Shown here: positions 1-12,679 of the stretch, one piece after another | How positions within the stretch are numbered: position 1 is the stretch's first letter | How the letters are laid out: every line of letters starts with the position of its first letter | Assembly: GCA_034401135.1 (NCBI GenBank) | Contig: JAWZSP010000001.1 | Location: forward strand, 1,240,001 to 1,304,000 | Source of the DNA: Volutella citrinella | Taxonomy: Eukaryota; Ascomycota; Sordariomycetes; Hypocreales; Nectriaceae | DNA length: 64,000 nucleotides | Direction: 5' to 3' | The notes under the pieces: model-generated | Seen by the model: only the letters and a program-made list of their open reading frames with translations | What the model was told of the DNA's origin: nothing | Database searches by the model: none | Position numbers and translations under genes: made by a program

Positions 1-383
1 TGTATTTAGCCCATCAGAGTGCATTCAGGAAACTTCACCAGCTAGGCAGATACAAACTTGATAGTAACGAGCAACTGTGTCATCCGGGCTGCACAACTGT
101 GATAATGATTATTGCCAAACTAGGAAGCACTGGCAAGAAATATCTTCAAAAACAAAGGCTGAATACAATCGGGGATTTTCCAATTATATAATTGGCTCTA
201 TCTAGGTTCTACCTAAGCCGCGCGGGTTGTTGGTGTGATTCAAATCATTAATGTACTATTTTATGCGAATGGTCCAGCTCCTTTTTCTTCTCCTCTTACA
301 GCGGCTTCCACAACCGAACATCAAGCCTATCATAACATCCCGGCTTTCCTTCCCTCGATCCGAGTTTGATCTTCATCTTCACA

Positions 384-3300
384 CTAATGAGACATGACCT
401 CCCTGTACCTATCCATGCTCAGGTCCACCGAGTATGCCAACAGCCGGTCTTGCGTGAGCGGCAAATTGAGAATTCGTGACCGAAGCTCCGTATCCTAGTG
501 TTCCCATTAGTAACAAATCGAGAGAGTGCCGGGTACTAAAGTCAACGTACCTGTTTCTTCTTCGTAGCCATCAGGATCTCCTTCGCTGTTTCATCAGCCA
601 TATCGGACACCGCAGCATAGCGCAGAATGTCTGAGTCGGGTGCGCTCGTGTTCATGGCGTGAAGGCCAGTCAAGAGCTTCTCGAGCAGGGCTGGAGGCGC
701 CACCTCGTGTTTCTTTCGGTGTTGCAGAAGAGTCAGGAAGAAGCCATAAATCTCGCCACCCATAGACCACTCTGAGATAGAATCTTGATGGCTCTGGAAT
801 TGGTTGATGAGCGTCGAGAGGCTGGCGTAGTCGCGCTCAACAATGGCGAGAGGTGCAACCTGTTGAACGAGAACGCCATGGGCCTCGGCCAATGACCCAG
901 CGCGTAATAGACACTGGACCTCGCCGTAGGCATCCTTCTTCACGCTGCGCATGTACAAAGCAAGCGCCTCCCAGACCCACGCCACAGGGATCTGGAATTT
1001 CTCCACGAGCACCCCAAAAGCAGGGCTGGTTTCGTTGCCGATGAGGCCGGCGTGTCGGCTGAGGTGGTCCTGGATAGCCTTCTTGCGAGCAGAGGCATCG
1101 CTGAGGTGGAGGAGGACGAAGATGGCCTCGAGCCACTCTCCAGCGCTCGTCAATTGAGAAGCATAAGCAATCGTGGCGGCATCAGCCTTCTCCGACGCGT
1201 TGTCCCCAAACGACACCTTGCCAGTACCATTGAGGGCTAATCCGAGCTGCCAAGTCAGCCTCATGTCCAACGGTGACAGCTGAGAGTTTTCCGGGCGCAG
1301 CACAGCCTCCAGGTCAGCACCATCATCCTCATACAACTGCAGCAGACCCCAGAGCAGGTCCTGGCGGCGGTCTGCATCCCCATCGTCCCAAAGCGGCTTA
1401 ATGCCTTGGTCGATATACCAAGGGAGAGGTAGGTACTCCCGCTCCTGGTCCACATCGTCCTTGAATTTCCTCACTGCCGCACCGAGGTCGTCGTCTTGGG
1501 AAATCGCATACCACAGCCGAAGGCCAAAGGATTGCTTCCAATCGAGACCGAACTTCTTTGAGATGACGAAGGAGTCCAGGCGATCTTCGACCGGTACGCC
1601 CTTCATGCCTTCGCACACGCACGCATTGCCGCTCAGCAGTTCATAGATGGTGCGGATCGACTCGGAAAATTCGGAGAGCATCTTCGCATCAAGCCACTCC
1701 TTCAGTTGTTCTCGCATATCCTTTTTAGCCTCGTCGCTAGTTCCAATGAGAGGAACGAGGGTCCCAAGCCTAAAGTTTTTCCCTTCTAGGATATGCTTGC
1801 AAGCTTCGGTAATGCGATGTCCCGCAAGGCAGGCAACTGCCTTCTCCTCGCTGGAGCCGGCCAAGCCAATTGTCCTGGTCGAAATGGGGTCCACCAAGTC
1901 GGTCCAAAACTGAGACAGCTTAGCTTTGCGAAGGTGACGTTCGAGTGTCTTCTGGGGGTCAATGTCATCAAACAAGATGCTTGCGAGCTCCCAAACTTGC
2001 TTCTCCTGGATGCTCGCGGGATCGTTCATGTCCTGGTGATGGAACAGGTCCTTAAGACTGCTCGCCCTCAACTTCGCCACTGGAACGTTGTCGACCACTC
2101 GAATCTCAGTGAGCTTGTCCTGGCTGTTCAAGAATTTCTTCGATGGCTTGTTTACGTGTTAGTAGTTCATCCGATCCATAAAAGAAAGCTCCCAAGAATG
2201 TCCAATCTCACCTCAGCAGAGAAAGTCGCCATTCGAACTTCGCGCTTTTCCGAGTGTATGCCGGAGCGCTTTACAGTCACAAGGTCAGGATTCTGAAAAG
2301 CTCCACGTCGACCAATATCCGGTCCCAGGGCGCGAGTGAGAACGAGGGTTTCGTCAGGTCCCCATGTCGGGCGCCCACCGTCGTGGAAGATCTTCTCATT
2401 TTGATCCATCGTCAGGGTTTTGTCTTGTCGCTCGTAGGGCCACTATTTCAAGATCCAATCTTAGCATTCAATTCATATCGTAGATACATGAGCATTCAAT
2501 ACATCAATCTGAGTGATCAAACAGCAGCAACCAGGGAACCGACCTTTGGGAAGCCCTTGCCAGGAACTGAAGCTGGCAGGTTCTGGGCGGGTGTGGGCTT
2601 AGGCTTCTCGAACAGGGAGTTCATAAGGTCGATGCTTGTCGCAAAACCGCGTCCCTTGTCCATTCCAAATTGTTTGTTGGCCACAAATCCATCCAACTTG
2701 TTGTTCTTCGTCGCATTCCCATTCCAAATTGAAGATTTTCGAAGTCCACCACCCTCGCTCTTATCAAAGTCGATGAGCAGGCCGGTCTGCTTCGAGGGAG
2801 AATCATTAAGCTCTCTCAAAAGTTGTCGGTCCCTCTTGACAGGGCTCACAGTTTTCCTCAACATTTCCATCCAGTCATCTCCATCAGCAACCTCGAGCTT
2901 AGCAGGACCCACAGAGTCCTTCATAGCTCGCATCCTGGCTCTGAGAATGCCACCAGGGGTGCTCTTTTTGGCATCCTGGCCATTCTCCGACGAGGAGTCG
3001 TCATGCTCCGCGGCAAGATGCGGTCCGAGCGAAGACCTCGCCATGTCTTCATCGTCGGACACGTCATATCCATCGCCCATATCAGTGGTGTAGTCATCCT
3101 CGAGGGACAACCTGACATCGTTGGGCGCAGAATCCGCGGAGCTAACCCCTAAAAAAGACTGCTTACCGTTGACAGCGTCTTCATACACAGCGGCCTGCTC
3201 ATCAAACGCACCGGGGAGGCCACCCTGTCGCCGAAAACCAACGGTGTCGTCTTCCACAGAGTAGTTCATGGAGACATCCAGAGCCATCTGAGGGGAGTCG

Positions 3301-6300
3301 GCAGGCTCAGGCTGCATCGTGTCGAACTCAGTGTCCGAGTCCTCGTCGTCATCATCCAGGCCATAAGTCGTGAAGTGCTCCACGCCAAAGACCCAAACAC
3401 CAGTGTCCTTGTTGTAGCTTTCAAACGTGGTGTTCTCAATTCGCTTGAGGCGCTCAATGTGCTTGTTGAATCGTTTGGGATCACCGGTAATGCGCTTGTC
3501 ACGTCCACCGCGGGGCCAGGACTGCTCCAGAGAGATTCGGGCTGGAACGTTGAGGCCCTTACCGACGGGAGGCTTCTTGGCAGCCACAGGATAAACGGTC
3601 GCAGATCGGGGCTCGAGAACAATCAGGTTTCGGCAAATATCATCAAGGTTGATGTTGCTGAGATCGACGGGAACCTTGAAAGCGACATAGCCGACATTAT
3701 CGCGGCCGACAGTGAAGTTGTCAACCTTTTGGCGCTGCATGCGGTTCAAACTCTCCAGATCTTCCTTGGGAGGCGACATCCAGTACTCGCCAGGGGTGAG
3801 GTCCAGGCCACTGACAGAGCTGGTGTCAGGGGTGGCAGTAGTATCATCTTCGTGAACGATGGTCAGCTCGGTGCCCTTGACCTCATCCATCTCCGGAGTC
3901 TTGGAGCCATTAGAGCCGTTCACTCGGGTCTGACGGGGGGTCTCTTCGGTAGGGGGACTAGCGACATCTCCAGGAGCTGGAAGAGCGGCACGGACGGGTG
4001 TTCCATCCTCTGGCTCGACATCTCGTGTGTCGAAACTGACACGCTTTGAGAGCTTGCGGGAGCCGTTGCTACCGTCGTTCACCTGCTTGTTCTTGGGCGG
4101 CGTCGAAAACAGATCGCTTCTAATGTCTCTGTTGATGACGAGCTTCTTGGAGCCAGTGCTGCCATACCATCGGGGCTGCGAGCCGGAAGAGAAAGCGCCG
4201 GGAGCCAGAATGCTATCCTCGGTATTGAAACTACGGCGGAGGTTGTTGGTTGAGACACTCTTGCTCAAGGAGCCACTGACGCTGGAGCCGAGAAGGCTGC
4301 GGCCCATATTGCCAGGAGTGCTAGAGATGCTGCTCGCGGGGCTACCAGAAGGAGTGCCGTAGGTGCTGTACGAGAACCCAAAGCCACGCTTCTGAGGAGT
4401 AGCAAAGCGAGACGCAGAGGCGGGCGCCAGCTTGTACATAGGCAAGATCGAGCTCCTCCTAGGCTTCGAGCTGCCGTTGAGGGGGGTGGCAAGCGGGCCA
4501 GGGTTTTGGGTCTCGTTGCCACTCAGGCCAGCAAAAAGAGAGGGAGTACCGTATGCGGAGACATCGTTGAGATTGGCGGTGAGACCTTGGGGCGCCGACT
4601 GGGAGTTGCCAAGGATCGAATTGTTCTGTTGTTGTGGTTGGACAGAACCGCCGAAAAGGCTCGATCCCTGAGTCTGGGTGCTTTGTCCTCCAAATAAACC
4701 AGTGCCCGTGTTCTGAGGAGCGCTGCCAAAGAGGCTGGGCTTCTGCTGCTGGTTGCCTGCAGCGCCAAACAAGCCGGTTCCGCCAGCCTGCTGGTTTTGG
4801 GTGTTTAGGCCACCAAACAAGCCAGTCCCGCCGGTGTTGGTTTGGGCTGGCGTGGTGTTTCCAAAGAGGCTGCTGCCGGTTGCGGGCTTATTTCCAAAGA
4901 GGCCAGTACCGCCAGCAGCAGTGTTGGTACTAGCGCCGAAGCCAGTGCCAGCCTGTTGGTTGGTGTTACCAAAAAGGCCGGTAGACGTACCGGTGTTGGC
5001 GGCGTTTCCGAAAAGGCCCGTTCCAGCTGGCTTTTGCTGCTGGTTACCGAAAAGGCCTCCGGTCTGCTGTGTCTGGTTCTGCTGACCGAAGGCCGAGCCA
5101 AATCCGGTACCAGTATTTTGCTGTTGGTTGTTGCCACCAAAGAGCCCTCCAGTAGCAGGCTGCTGGGTATTGGTGTTTCCAAAAAGACCAGTGCCAGTGT
5201 TGGTAGAACCACCGAAGGCATTGTTGGTAGTAGTACCAAAACCAGAGGTGGTGTTCGCAGTGGTATTGGCGGTGTTGCCGAAGCTAAAGCCAGTGCCTCC
5301 AGTCTTGTTCTGGGTGTTTCCAAAGAGCCCTCCAGTGGTGTTGGTCGAGGCACCGAAGCCAGTGCCAGTCGTAGAGGTATTAGTGTTCCCAAATCCAGTG
5401 GAAGTGTTTCCACCGCCAAACAAACCACCAGTCGGCTGGGCCTGTTGCGTGTTGCCGAAAAGTCCGCCGCTTGGCTTGTTAGCAGCAGCGTTGCCGAATA
5501 AACCACCAGTATTGGCGGTAGTCGAGGCACCGAAGCCACTGGTGGCCGTCTGTCCAAAACCGGTACCAGTGTTGGCGGTGGCATTGGTGTTTCCGAAAAG
5601 ACCGCCGGTGCTTGCTGTGTTGGCTCCAAATCCTGACGTTGTGGTGTTGGTCGTATTTGCGCCAAAGCCCCCGCCAAAGCCAGAGCTCACACCGAAAGCG
5701 CCGCCGCCGCTAGCATTGCCGTGTCGTCGGCCCTGCACATAGTCGGCGAGGCGAAGTTCTTCTGAAGACCACTTCTTGTACGGCTCCTGGAACAAGATGT
5801 TCTGAAAAGAGTTCGTCGCAGTGCTGTTGGGCTCCTTTTCCGTGTGTGGTTGGAAGTTGGTAATATTCGCAGTGCCAGGGGGGTCACCGCTGACAGCGTT
5901 GGCGGCTCCAAATCCCCCTCCAAAGCCAGAGGTCGTGTTAGCGGTGTTGCCGCCGCCGAAGAGCGAAGAGGTGCCTGCGTTGGCGGTGCCAAATCCGGTC
6001 GTAGGCTTATTAGCAGTATTCCCAAAAAGACCACCAGTGTTGTTGGCGGCTCCGAAGGTAGTTGATGTGTTGTTGCTGTTTGAGGCCCCAAAGCCGCCAA
6101 AGGTCGACGTGTTGGTATTGCCCGTGTTGGACCCAAACAAGCCAGTGCCAGTGTTGGCAGTAGAGCCAAAGGCCGGCTTGCTTCCAAAGCCAGTGCCAGT
6201 GTTTGAGCCGAAGCCACCTGTGAGCACCGTTAGCAGTCCGTATCATTCCTCGTCGTTTAGTCTTCATTCGATGGCAGCGGTGCATCAAGGAAATAGCCTG

Positions 6301-6581
6301 TCAAGCCTTACCGGTTGACGCGCCGAAGCCGCTGGAAGTAGTGGCGTTGTTCTGACCAAACATACCGCCGGAGGTGTTGGTCTGACCAAATCCACTCGTT
6401 CCGCTTCCAAAGGCTTTTTTGGCATTCCAGTCAGCACCGCTGCCCGTCGAGTTCATGTCGACATGATGAACTTACTTGAGGTGTTGTTATTGGTGTTGGA
6501 ACCGAAGCCTCCGAAGGTGGATTGCTGGTTGGTGTTGGTGTTGTTATTCTGGCCGAAGCCGCCGAACCCGCCGAAAGACAT
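384..6581 (-). CDS. NUP145: Nucleoporin Nup98-Nup96 precursor (Nup145)
   Basis: Six exons: 6581-6476, 6413-6312, 6217-2544, 2442-2212, 2146-551, 494-384; they sum to 1939 codons plus stop. The N-terminal half is a dense FG/GLFG repeat region, interrupted by a Rae1/Gle2-binding GLEBS-like stretch (SSEELRLADYVQGRR, near 5720-5780). A Nup98 autopeptidase domain follows, ending in GVEHF|TTYGL. By family knowledge the chain cuts itself between Phe1018 and Thr1019 (between bases 3372 and 3371), giving an FG nucleoporin and a Nup96 scaffold of the Y-complex. The Nup96 part begins with an acidic linker and has a typical block (GGRPTWGPDETLV) in exon 4. The last exon carries the conserved tail LPLTQDRLLAYSVDLSMDRY and is reached through a 56-nt intron. 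The donor of exon 3 (AAG|GTCGGT at 2543) is the least certain junction; the others agree with frame and homology. Confidence 0.95.
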
Positions 6582-7623
6582 ATTGAGCGTCGATCGATTC
6601 GCGTGAGTCGGTGATAGGATGGAGTGGTGGGTTGGATCGCGGTCGAGCCTGAGCTGCCACGTCGCGCTACCGAGCCTTCACAATTCGCGGAGCGAGCTCG
6701 TCGAATCGATCAGAGGCCGTCGTGAATATTCGCGCAGTCGCGTACGAGGATCCGTCGGGGGATACACGATCGGCAATGGGATCGCGGGGGGGGCGTAATG
6801 GTGCGAAACTTCTTCACCAGGAGATTCGCATTTGCTGGACCACAAATGAGAAGCTTCAGCGTTAGCGGCGCGTGTCTGCGCGCAGGTTGGGGGTTAAAAG
6901 CTCAGAAGAGAGCAGGAAAGGACGGCAATGACGAGAAAAGGAAGGACAGATCGCAAAGAAATAGGCCAAGGATGAAGGGGCCGGCCGTATGTTGCGCGCC
7001 CTTTTCACCTGTGCTGGCGATGTAGAGTTGTAGTGAGGTCAGGTCGCAGCCTCTGCCAGTTCGCCCAACCAGCTTTTTTTCGGGGCGGATCCTGGCGCTC
7101 CAGCCATCAGCTGCGTTGCTGCCTCAGACAAGAACGCTGTGTCTGATTGGCTCTAAAGCTGCTGCTTAGTAACGCCAACCAATGGGGTGACCGGTAGGCG
7201 CTACTCATCGGTGTGGTACTGGTGCCTAGCAGCTGCCTGGGACAAATACATTTGTCAGATGTACCCAAGGCAGACTCCACCAGAACAATGGAGCTGGGTT
7301 ACCTAGTGTCGAGCGCGTCACACGGGCGCGTTTCTGCTCAATGAAGCTCCTGGCCCAGCCAGCACCCAGCCCAGCGGCATATGCAAAATCATCGTTAGAG
7401 CCAGCGTATTGTTGCGCCACGCTGGTACATTTCAAAACAACATTCTGCTTCCACCATCCGATCCTGCTGCCACTCGCCTCAGCTGGGCGACTGAGCAATT
7501 GGCAGTCGCCTGACCTTGTCCCTCACCGCTTGGAACTGCATGCAGGCTGCAAGTCCAGCTGGCCAAGCACACTCTGATATCGCCTCCTTGATCGATCGCT
7601 GATCGTCTCTTCGGCTGTCAACC
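6582..7623. promoter_or_regulatory. Divergent intergenic region NUP145 / centrin
   Basis: About 1 kb between two divergent start codons, so it should hold both promoters and leaders. A CCAAT motif lies near 7179 (plus strand). No ORF here has codon structure or similarity that I recognise, and I see no RNA gene. Confidence 0.5.
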
Positions 7624-8291
7624 ATGAACCCCCATACGACACCACGGCCTTCCTTCCCGGTTCGCTCAATAGCCGGTGGCTCAACACACCCTACGCATTC
7701 GCGACAGCCCGCCGCTCCTCAAGTATTATCCAATGAGGAGTACAGCAACATCCCTGAAGAGGATCGGGAACACATCGATGAGGTGGTGAGTCGCGACGCC
7801 TCGAGTGCGCACCAAAAGGACGCGTGCGCTAACGTGAGCAACAGTTCGACCTGATGGATATGAAGAAGAAGGGATGGCTCAATAGCTACGAGTTTCGACA
7901 TGCGCTCGCCGCCCTAGGGTTCGATATGCCGAAACCCGACTACTTCAGAGAGCTCGAGAACTATGGCACTGTCCCGCCTGACTGGCAAGAATCCCACAAC
8001 TGTCCAATCAACCGACTTTACGTCTACCTCGATCATTTCAGGCTTTGCGCGGCCAAACTCCTTGCCAACCGCGACCCCCGGGAAGAAGCTATCAAGGTGT
8101 TCAACATGTTCGACTACGATCAGGACGGAATCATTTCTTTCGAGGACATGCGAAGGTTGGCCCAGGATATCAAGGAGGAGAGGACCATGACAGATGAAGA
8201 GATTCAAAGCATGATTGAGCACCTAGATCACAACGGCAAGAACGGGGTCAATCTCGATGAGTTCATCCAGATGATGGAAGAAGCTGGCTAA
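7624..8291 (+). CDS. CDC31: Centrin (Cdc31-type EF-hand protein)
   Basis: Two exons, 7624-7785 and 7845-8291, joined in phase 0 (GTG|GTGAGT ... GCAACAG|TTC), giving 202 residues. The protein has a variable Pro/Ser-rich N-terminus and then four EF-hand positions. Hand 1 (DLMDMKKKGWLNSYEF) and hand 2 (around YGTVPPDWQ) are degenerate, hand 3 (FDYDQDGIISFEDM) is canonical, and hand 4 (LDHNGKNGVNLDEF) is near-canonical. Loss of the hand-2 ligands is, as far as I recall, usual in centrins of filamentous ascomycetes. Centrin works at the spindle pole body (half-bridge, duplication) and also binds nuclear export and DNA repair partners. The gene is divergent from NUP145 and convergent with epsin. 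Confidence 0.9.
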
Positions 8292-8994
8292 GCCAAGACG
8301 TCGCACATAATTCGGCAATGATGCTGTGCACGTACGCCACATGGCGCAGAACCGAAGTCTACATCGCTTCGTTAGTCACTTATCAGTTCGTTCCCAAGCT
8401 CGTGTTTAGCTTGGACACGATGGCTGAACCCTATTCGCCTTCCCGAAGACATGGACGTTCCAGGGGAGACAGCAGGCCGCGCCGAGCCGGGATGCTCCAT
8501 ACCCATCCGACGAAGTACGAGCTCCCTCTCTGAGTGTTCGCAAATATCTCTAGCAGTAGTGGTATTTGCGTATCCCGGCTTCACACTGATCAGAGATGCT
8601 TTCGTCAAGACTGCTACGCTACAAGTTTGTTTAGAAGATACCTTTTTTGTTGTTCGTTACAAAGGGCAGGAACCTGGAAATGACAAAGTTATGAACAGGT
8701 AGATTGAAGCAGATCTAGAATTTTTTGAAAAAAGACACGCTGTCTTAATTCCCATAGGCCGCCAAGAGAGCTTCCAGTTTCTCTTGGCTTAAACAAACCT
8801 CCCCAAAACCTAACATTGGTGAAAACCATAAGTGACTATGAACAGGGGGATACCATTCTTCGCCTGTAAAGAACCGGGGAATCAGACGGAAGCGTAAAGA
8901 CAGGCAGGAAAAAAGGAGGCTGTCTTATAGGCAAGTGCGAAACGAAGAACCACCCAAGCCTGTGTACCAACGAGTTGTGATCCTCGGACCGCTC
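8292..8994. other. Convergent intergenic region
   Basis: About 0.7 kb between the stop codons of the centrin and epsin genes. It should contain both 3' UTRs. I see no gene or structured RNA. Confidence 0.5.
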
Positions 8995-10932
8995 TCAAAA
9001 CTGAATTAGATCCCCGCCCTGCGTCTGCTGTCGAGGGGCCTGCTGAGCGGCGAAGGGGTTGTTGGTGCCCTGGCCGTTCATGCCTGCGGGGCCTGTTGCC
9101 GCCGGAACCTGGTTGCCGTAGTTCATGCTAGGCATGCCAGTGAACTGCTGTCGCATGAAAGGGTTGTTGCCCGTTGCATCGGCGTTGATTCGAGCCATTC
9201 CAGAGCCAGCACTGTTGATAAAGGTGCCGGGAGCAGTGTGCTGGGCGGGGATACGAAGGTTGCCAGTATTACCATAGGTATCCATTCCATCGCCTGTAGC
9301 AAGGAGCTGGTTGAGGCGAGACTCGTGTTCGTTCAACTCTTTCTGTGGCGTGCCGCCAAGCTGTTGCTGGGATTGTTGGCCGAAGCTAAGCTGCTGCTGG
9401 AGCTGCGGCTGGGGTTGTTGACCGAAACTAAGCTGCTGCTGAAGCTGTGGCTGGGCTTGGGGTTGGTTGCCGAACGATGCAAGTGTCTTCTGTTCGGGGA
9501 GTGAGCCCAGGGAGGAGATCGGGTTGGGCTTGGCGGATTGTGGGCGGTTAAACTGGGCAAATGGGTTGTTGGAGCCGGTAGGTGTGGCCTTCAGAGCCTG
9601 TGCCTGTGGGTTGTTGGAAGTGGCCCAAGGGTTGTTGCTACCGGCCTGGAGATTGGATTCGGGGGCGGGAGACGCAGGAGACGATAGTGACTGTTGTTGA
9701 ACTTGCTGAAGGTAGGGGTTGTAGCCGGTAGGCTGTGGTTGGAAGCCTTGAACATTTTGCTGCTGGGCGTAAGGGTCGAAACCAGTGGGTTGCAACCCAA
9801 ACCCGGCGTTATAGTTGGGCTGGAAGCCGGTCGGTTGTTGCTGTTGCTGCTGGAAACCAGTGTAGGCGTTGTTCATGTAGCCAGTGGGCTGGTTCTGCAT
9901 TTGGTTCTGATCAATGGGGTTGGCGAAGAAATCCACCTGGTTACCCTGCTGATACTCTTGGTTGAAGCCATTGAACTGTTGTTGGGGCTGCTGGCTGGGC
10001 TGGGTCTGGATAAGGTCGTCGTCGAAAAAGGACGAAGGGTTGTTCTCATCCAGATCCTTGCGTCTCCTGTCTTCCTCCTCCTTGCTCAGCTTGATGGCCT
10101 TGGCCAAATCGTCGTCATCATCGGTAACATGCTGGCGGCTTTCTCTCTTCTTCTTGTCCTCCTCCTCTTGGTACTTGCTGGCCTCAATCGCCAATCGATA
10201 CTCAGCATCCTCTTCATCGTCATGTCCTCGCTCGCGTGGGTGCTCCCGGCGATGAGAGGATTCGGCGTGGTGAGGCGCAAATTCCTCAAGTCCCGTGACG
10301 CGTGACTTCCAAGTCTTCCGGTCGCTTCGTTCGGCCCTGAGCCTCTCATCATCGAGAATGAGTGAAGTGAGTTCCTTTGCGGCAACCCGGACTGGAAAGG
10401 AATAAGTATGAGCTACCAGGGAACTGCGCAGGAGTACCTACCATTTTGCCCAACATCTCGGCTCTCCTCATCGACATATTGAAACTCCCGCAGGGTCTTG
10501 ATGATGTAGATACTCTGGCGAGCCCAAGTGACGACGAGCTCGGAACCCTCGTGCAGGCAGTAGTCAAGGACCTTGAGGGCCTTCAGAACGTGTCGCCAGT
10601 TCTTTCCCTTGTCATTCAAACGCTTGTCGAGCATATCCATAATCTCGTAGAACTCGGTAGATCTAGTGCATAGTTTACCGTCAGAAAAGACCATTCACAA
10701 CATATAGAGGTGGCGACAGGAAGGATCGCGTACGTGTTATAAGTCATCTGAGCGATTTCGCTCATCTGAGTCCCAGTCGGACCCCATGGATCATTGCTGG
10801 TAGCTGCACGAACAAATCAGTAAGGAGGCATGAAGGGGCGGCGATTGCGTTCAACATACCCTCACGAACCTTGACCTGGGCACTAGAGTACCCTTTGGTC
10901 ACGTTCTTGACGCTTCGCATTACCTTCGACAT
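8995..10932 (-). CDS. ENT1: Epsin (ENTH-domain endocytic adaptor)
   Basis: Four exons: 10932-10860, 10803-10734, 10662-10442, 10391-8995; 586 residues. The ENTH domain (about residues 10-145) is spread over the first exons (MSKVMRSVKNVTKGYSSAQV, then NDPWGPTGTQMSEIA, then STEFYEIMDMLDKRL and the helix VLKALKVLDYCLHEGSEL). It binds PI(4,5)P2 and bends membrane. Two ubiquitin-interacting motifs follow (EYRLAIEASKYQEEE and DLAKAIKLSKEEE). The long Gln/Asn-rich tail carries PTGF repeats and at least three NPF motifs for EH-domain partners (Ede1/Pan1 type), and the protein ends GGDLIQF, a possible clathrin-box remnant. It is the yeast Ent1/Ent2 type; I cannot tell which paralogue is closer, and the symbol is by family. 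Confidence 0.93.
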
Positions 10933-12679
10933 GATGGGCGAGAGGTGTGATGCGATCTGTGATGGAGCCTAATGCAGAAAGAGAGCGCGTGTCCTGAGCG
11001 CCGGGGCGACGGCAGCGACACAATCAAGCTCTTCAGACGATGCCAGCAGCTGCGTCAAAGATGCACTCTGGTGCTGCGACGCGAAGCGACACAAATGCGG
11101 CGCCAAGTTTGAGGCGCTCGGGAATCCGACCTTGGGCCGGGCGGAGGCGAAAGAGGAGGGGGCGAGCGAGGTCGGACGGGCGACTGGTTGGACTCGGTCG
11201 CTCTCGGGCAAGTGCGCTTGCGCAGAAAGAGAGGCGAGGGACAGCGAGGGAGTGCGCGATCGAAAAATGCCTTTGGAGTCGCCGATCGCGCCGAAGGTTG
11301 GATGTGGGAGGCTGGAGCAGGCGTTCGTGGGGTGACAGGCAGGAACAGCAAGAGAGGTGCAGAGGTCCGGGGGTGAGGGCGCAAACAGGCTTAGCGGCAG
11401 ACGGCGGCGGCGAGCTGGCAGGTGGATGTTCGCTCCAGGGCAAGATGGAGAGATGCCAGGAGGAAGAACAGGCGAGGAGTGTCGCGCAAAAGGATGGGGA
11501 GCTTCGTGGGGCACGGGGCGAAGCTGCAGGACGCGGGTTAAGAACACTCGTCTGGCCTTTGGGGGCTTGGTCGGAGGAGGGACTGGAATCACTGGATTGG
11601 ATCGGATTGGATTGGATTGGATTGGACTGAATCAGATGGGCGGCTTGCTGGCAGTGGGAGCGGGAGGCGAGGATGGCTGCGCAGCCTGATTACGTACCTG
11701 GCCACCCTAACCCTGGCGCGGCTGGGCACCTACTGTGCTGTGCCATGCTGTCGAATGCTCGGGCAGGCTGTCCACCTGCCCATTGGGCTTGGCAGCCACA
11801 GCTACGTCACGACGGCCACGCCGCGGTGGGTACGCAGTAATTTATTAGTGCCTGCCTAGCAACAACACCTTAAAACTACCTGGAGGTGTGTCCTGGCTGG
11901 CCGCGGAGACGGACTCAACCGTCGCAGTGGCTGCGACGGCCTCCGAAGTACGACCTAGTCAATTCCCCATACGCAAGCAGTGAGTGTGTGCTACCAAGAT
12001 TACCTACCTACTACCTTAGGAACGAGCAATACTCAGTGCTAGCACCAAGGATAAATAAGTGGAGGATGGGCCACCCTCCGGCCTTCCCGACTAGGTTGCC
12101 GCCCAGAAACCAGAAGGTGCTGTGCTCTCTCTGCTGGCTCGGTCTGGGTTTACCCGATGCGACGACCACCGCCTCCCGGTGATCAATCATGCATTCCACA
12201 AATTCGGATGAGACGATGCGTCTCACAGTTTCAGAGGGGGAGATGGGACTCACACCATGGGACAACTGGCAATTAATGCGGCTTGGCGGATCGTCGATTG
12301 CCGGAGAAATTCAACTGACTACCTATCTAGAACCTAACTTGGCAGTGTGTATCTAAAACTGCGAGGCCGAGGCCATCCATGATTGGGCTCAAGTGCGAAG
12401 GCCGTACTCCCACAATATCATCAATCAAGATCCTAACGACGCCTTTCCGCATTCACATTTGCACATCGATGTGTCCATTTCTTGAATCGGCTTTCATCCA
12501 TCCGTAACCTCATAAACACTCAATCCATGTGCCTTCGCAGTTCAGCCAAGTGCAGCCAATTTTCAGAAGCACCAGCATTCTAGGACGATTTTCAGAAAAA
12601 TCCATTCCAACCTCAGCAACAAATGCTCTCTAATTAGTCCGCCCAGGGAATATCAATAGGCAGCCAAAGTCGACTCAAA
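10933..12679. promoter_or_regulatory. Divergent intergenic region epsin / SET protein
   Basis: About 1.75 kb. The part next to epsin (10,970-11,600) is GC-rich and purine/pyrimidine skewed, and throws up long open frames on both strands that look like leader sequence, not protein. A short pentanucleotide repeat sits near 11,593-11,627. No gene is supported. Confidence 0.45.
11592..11627. repeat. Pentanucleotide microsatellite (GGATT)n
   Basis: A run of imperfect TGGAT/GGATT units is visible: one diverged unit (ATCGG), then four clean ones, then decay into GGACTGAAT. It lies in the presumed promoter or 5' leader of the epsin gene. It is too short to be more than a slippage-prone microsatellite. 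Confidence 0.7.

Noticed and set aside
1793..3093. Plus-strand open frames opposite NUP145 exons 3-5
   Set aside because: Antisense shadows of a clearly coding strand.
4805..5742. Long open frames on both strands in the FG-repeat part of NUP145 (for example 5128-5742 plus, 4805-5677 minus)
   Set aside because: They are produced by the biased codons of the GLFG repeats read in other frames; composition is repetitive and no start or family signal exists.
10969..11630. Long frames on both strands (207 and 196 codons) upstream of epsin
   Set aside because: Low-complexity Arg/Gly/Pro/Ser composition from GC-rich leader DNA, no motif, and overlapping on opposite strands.
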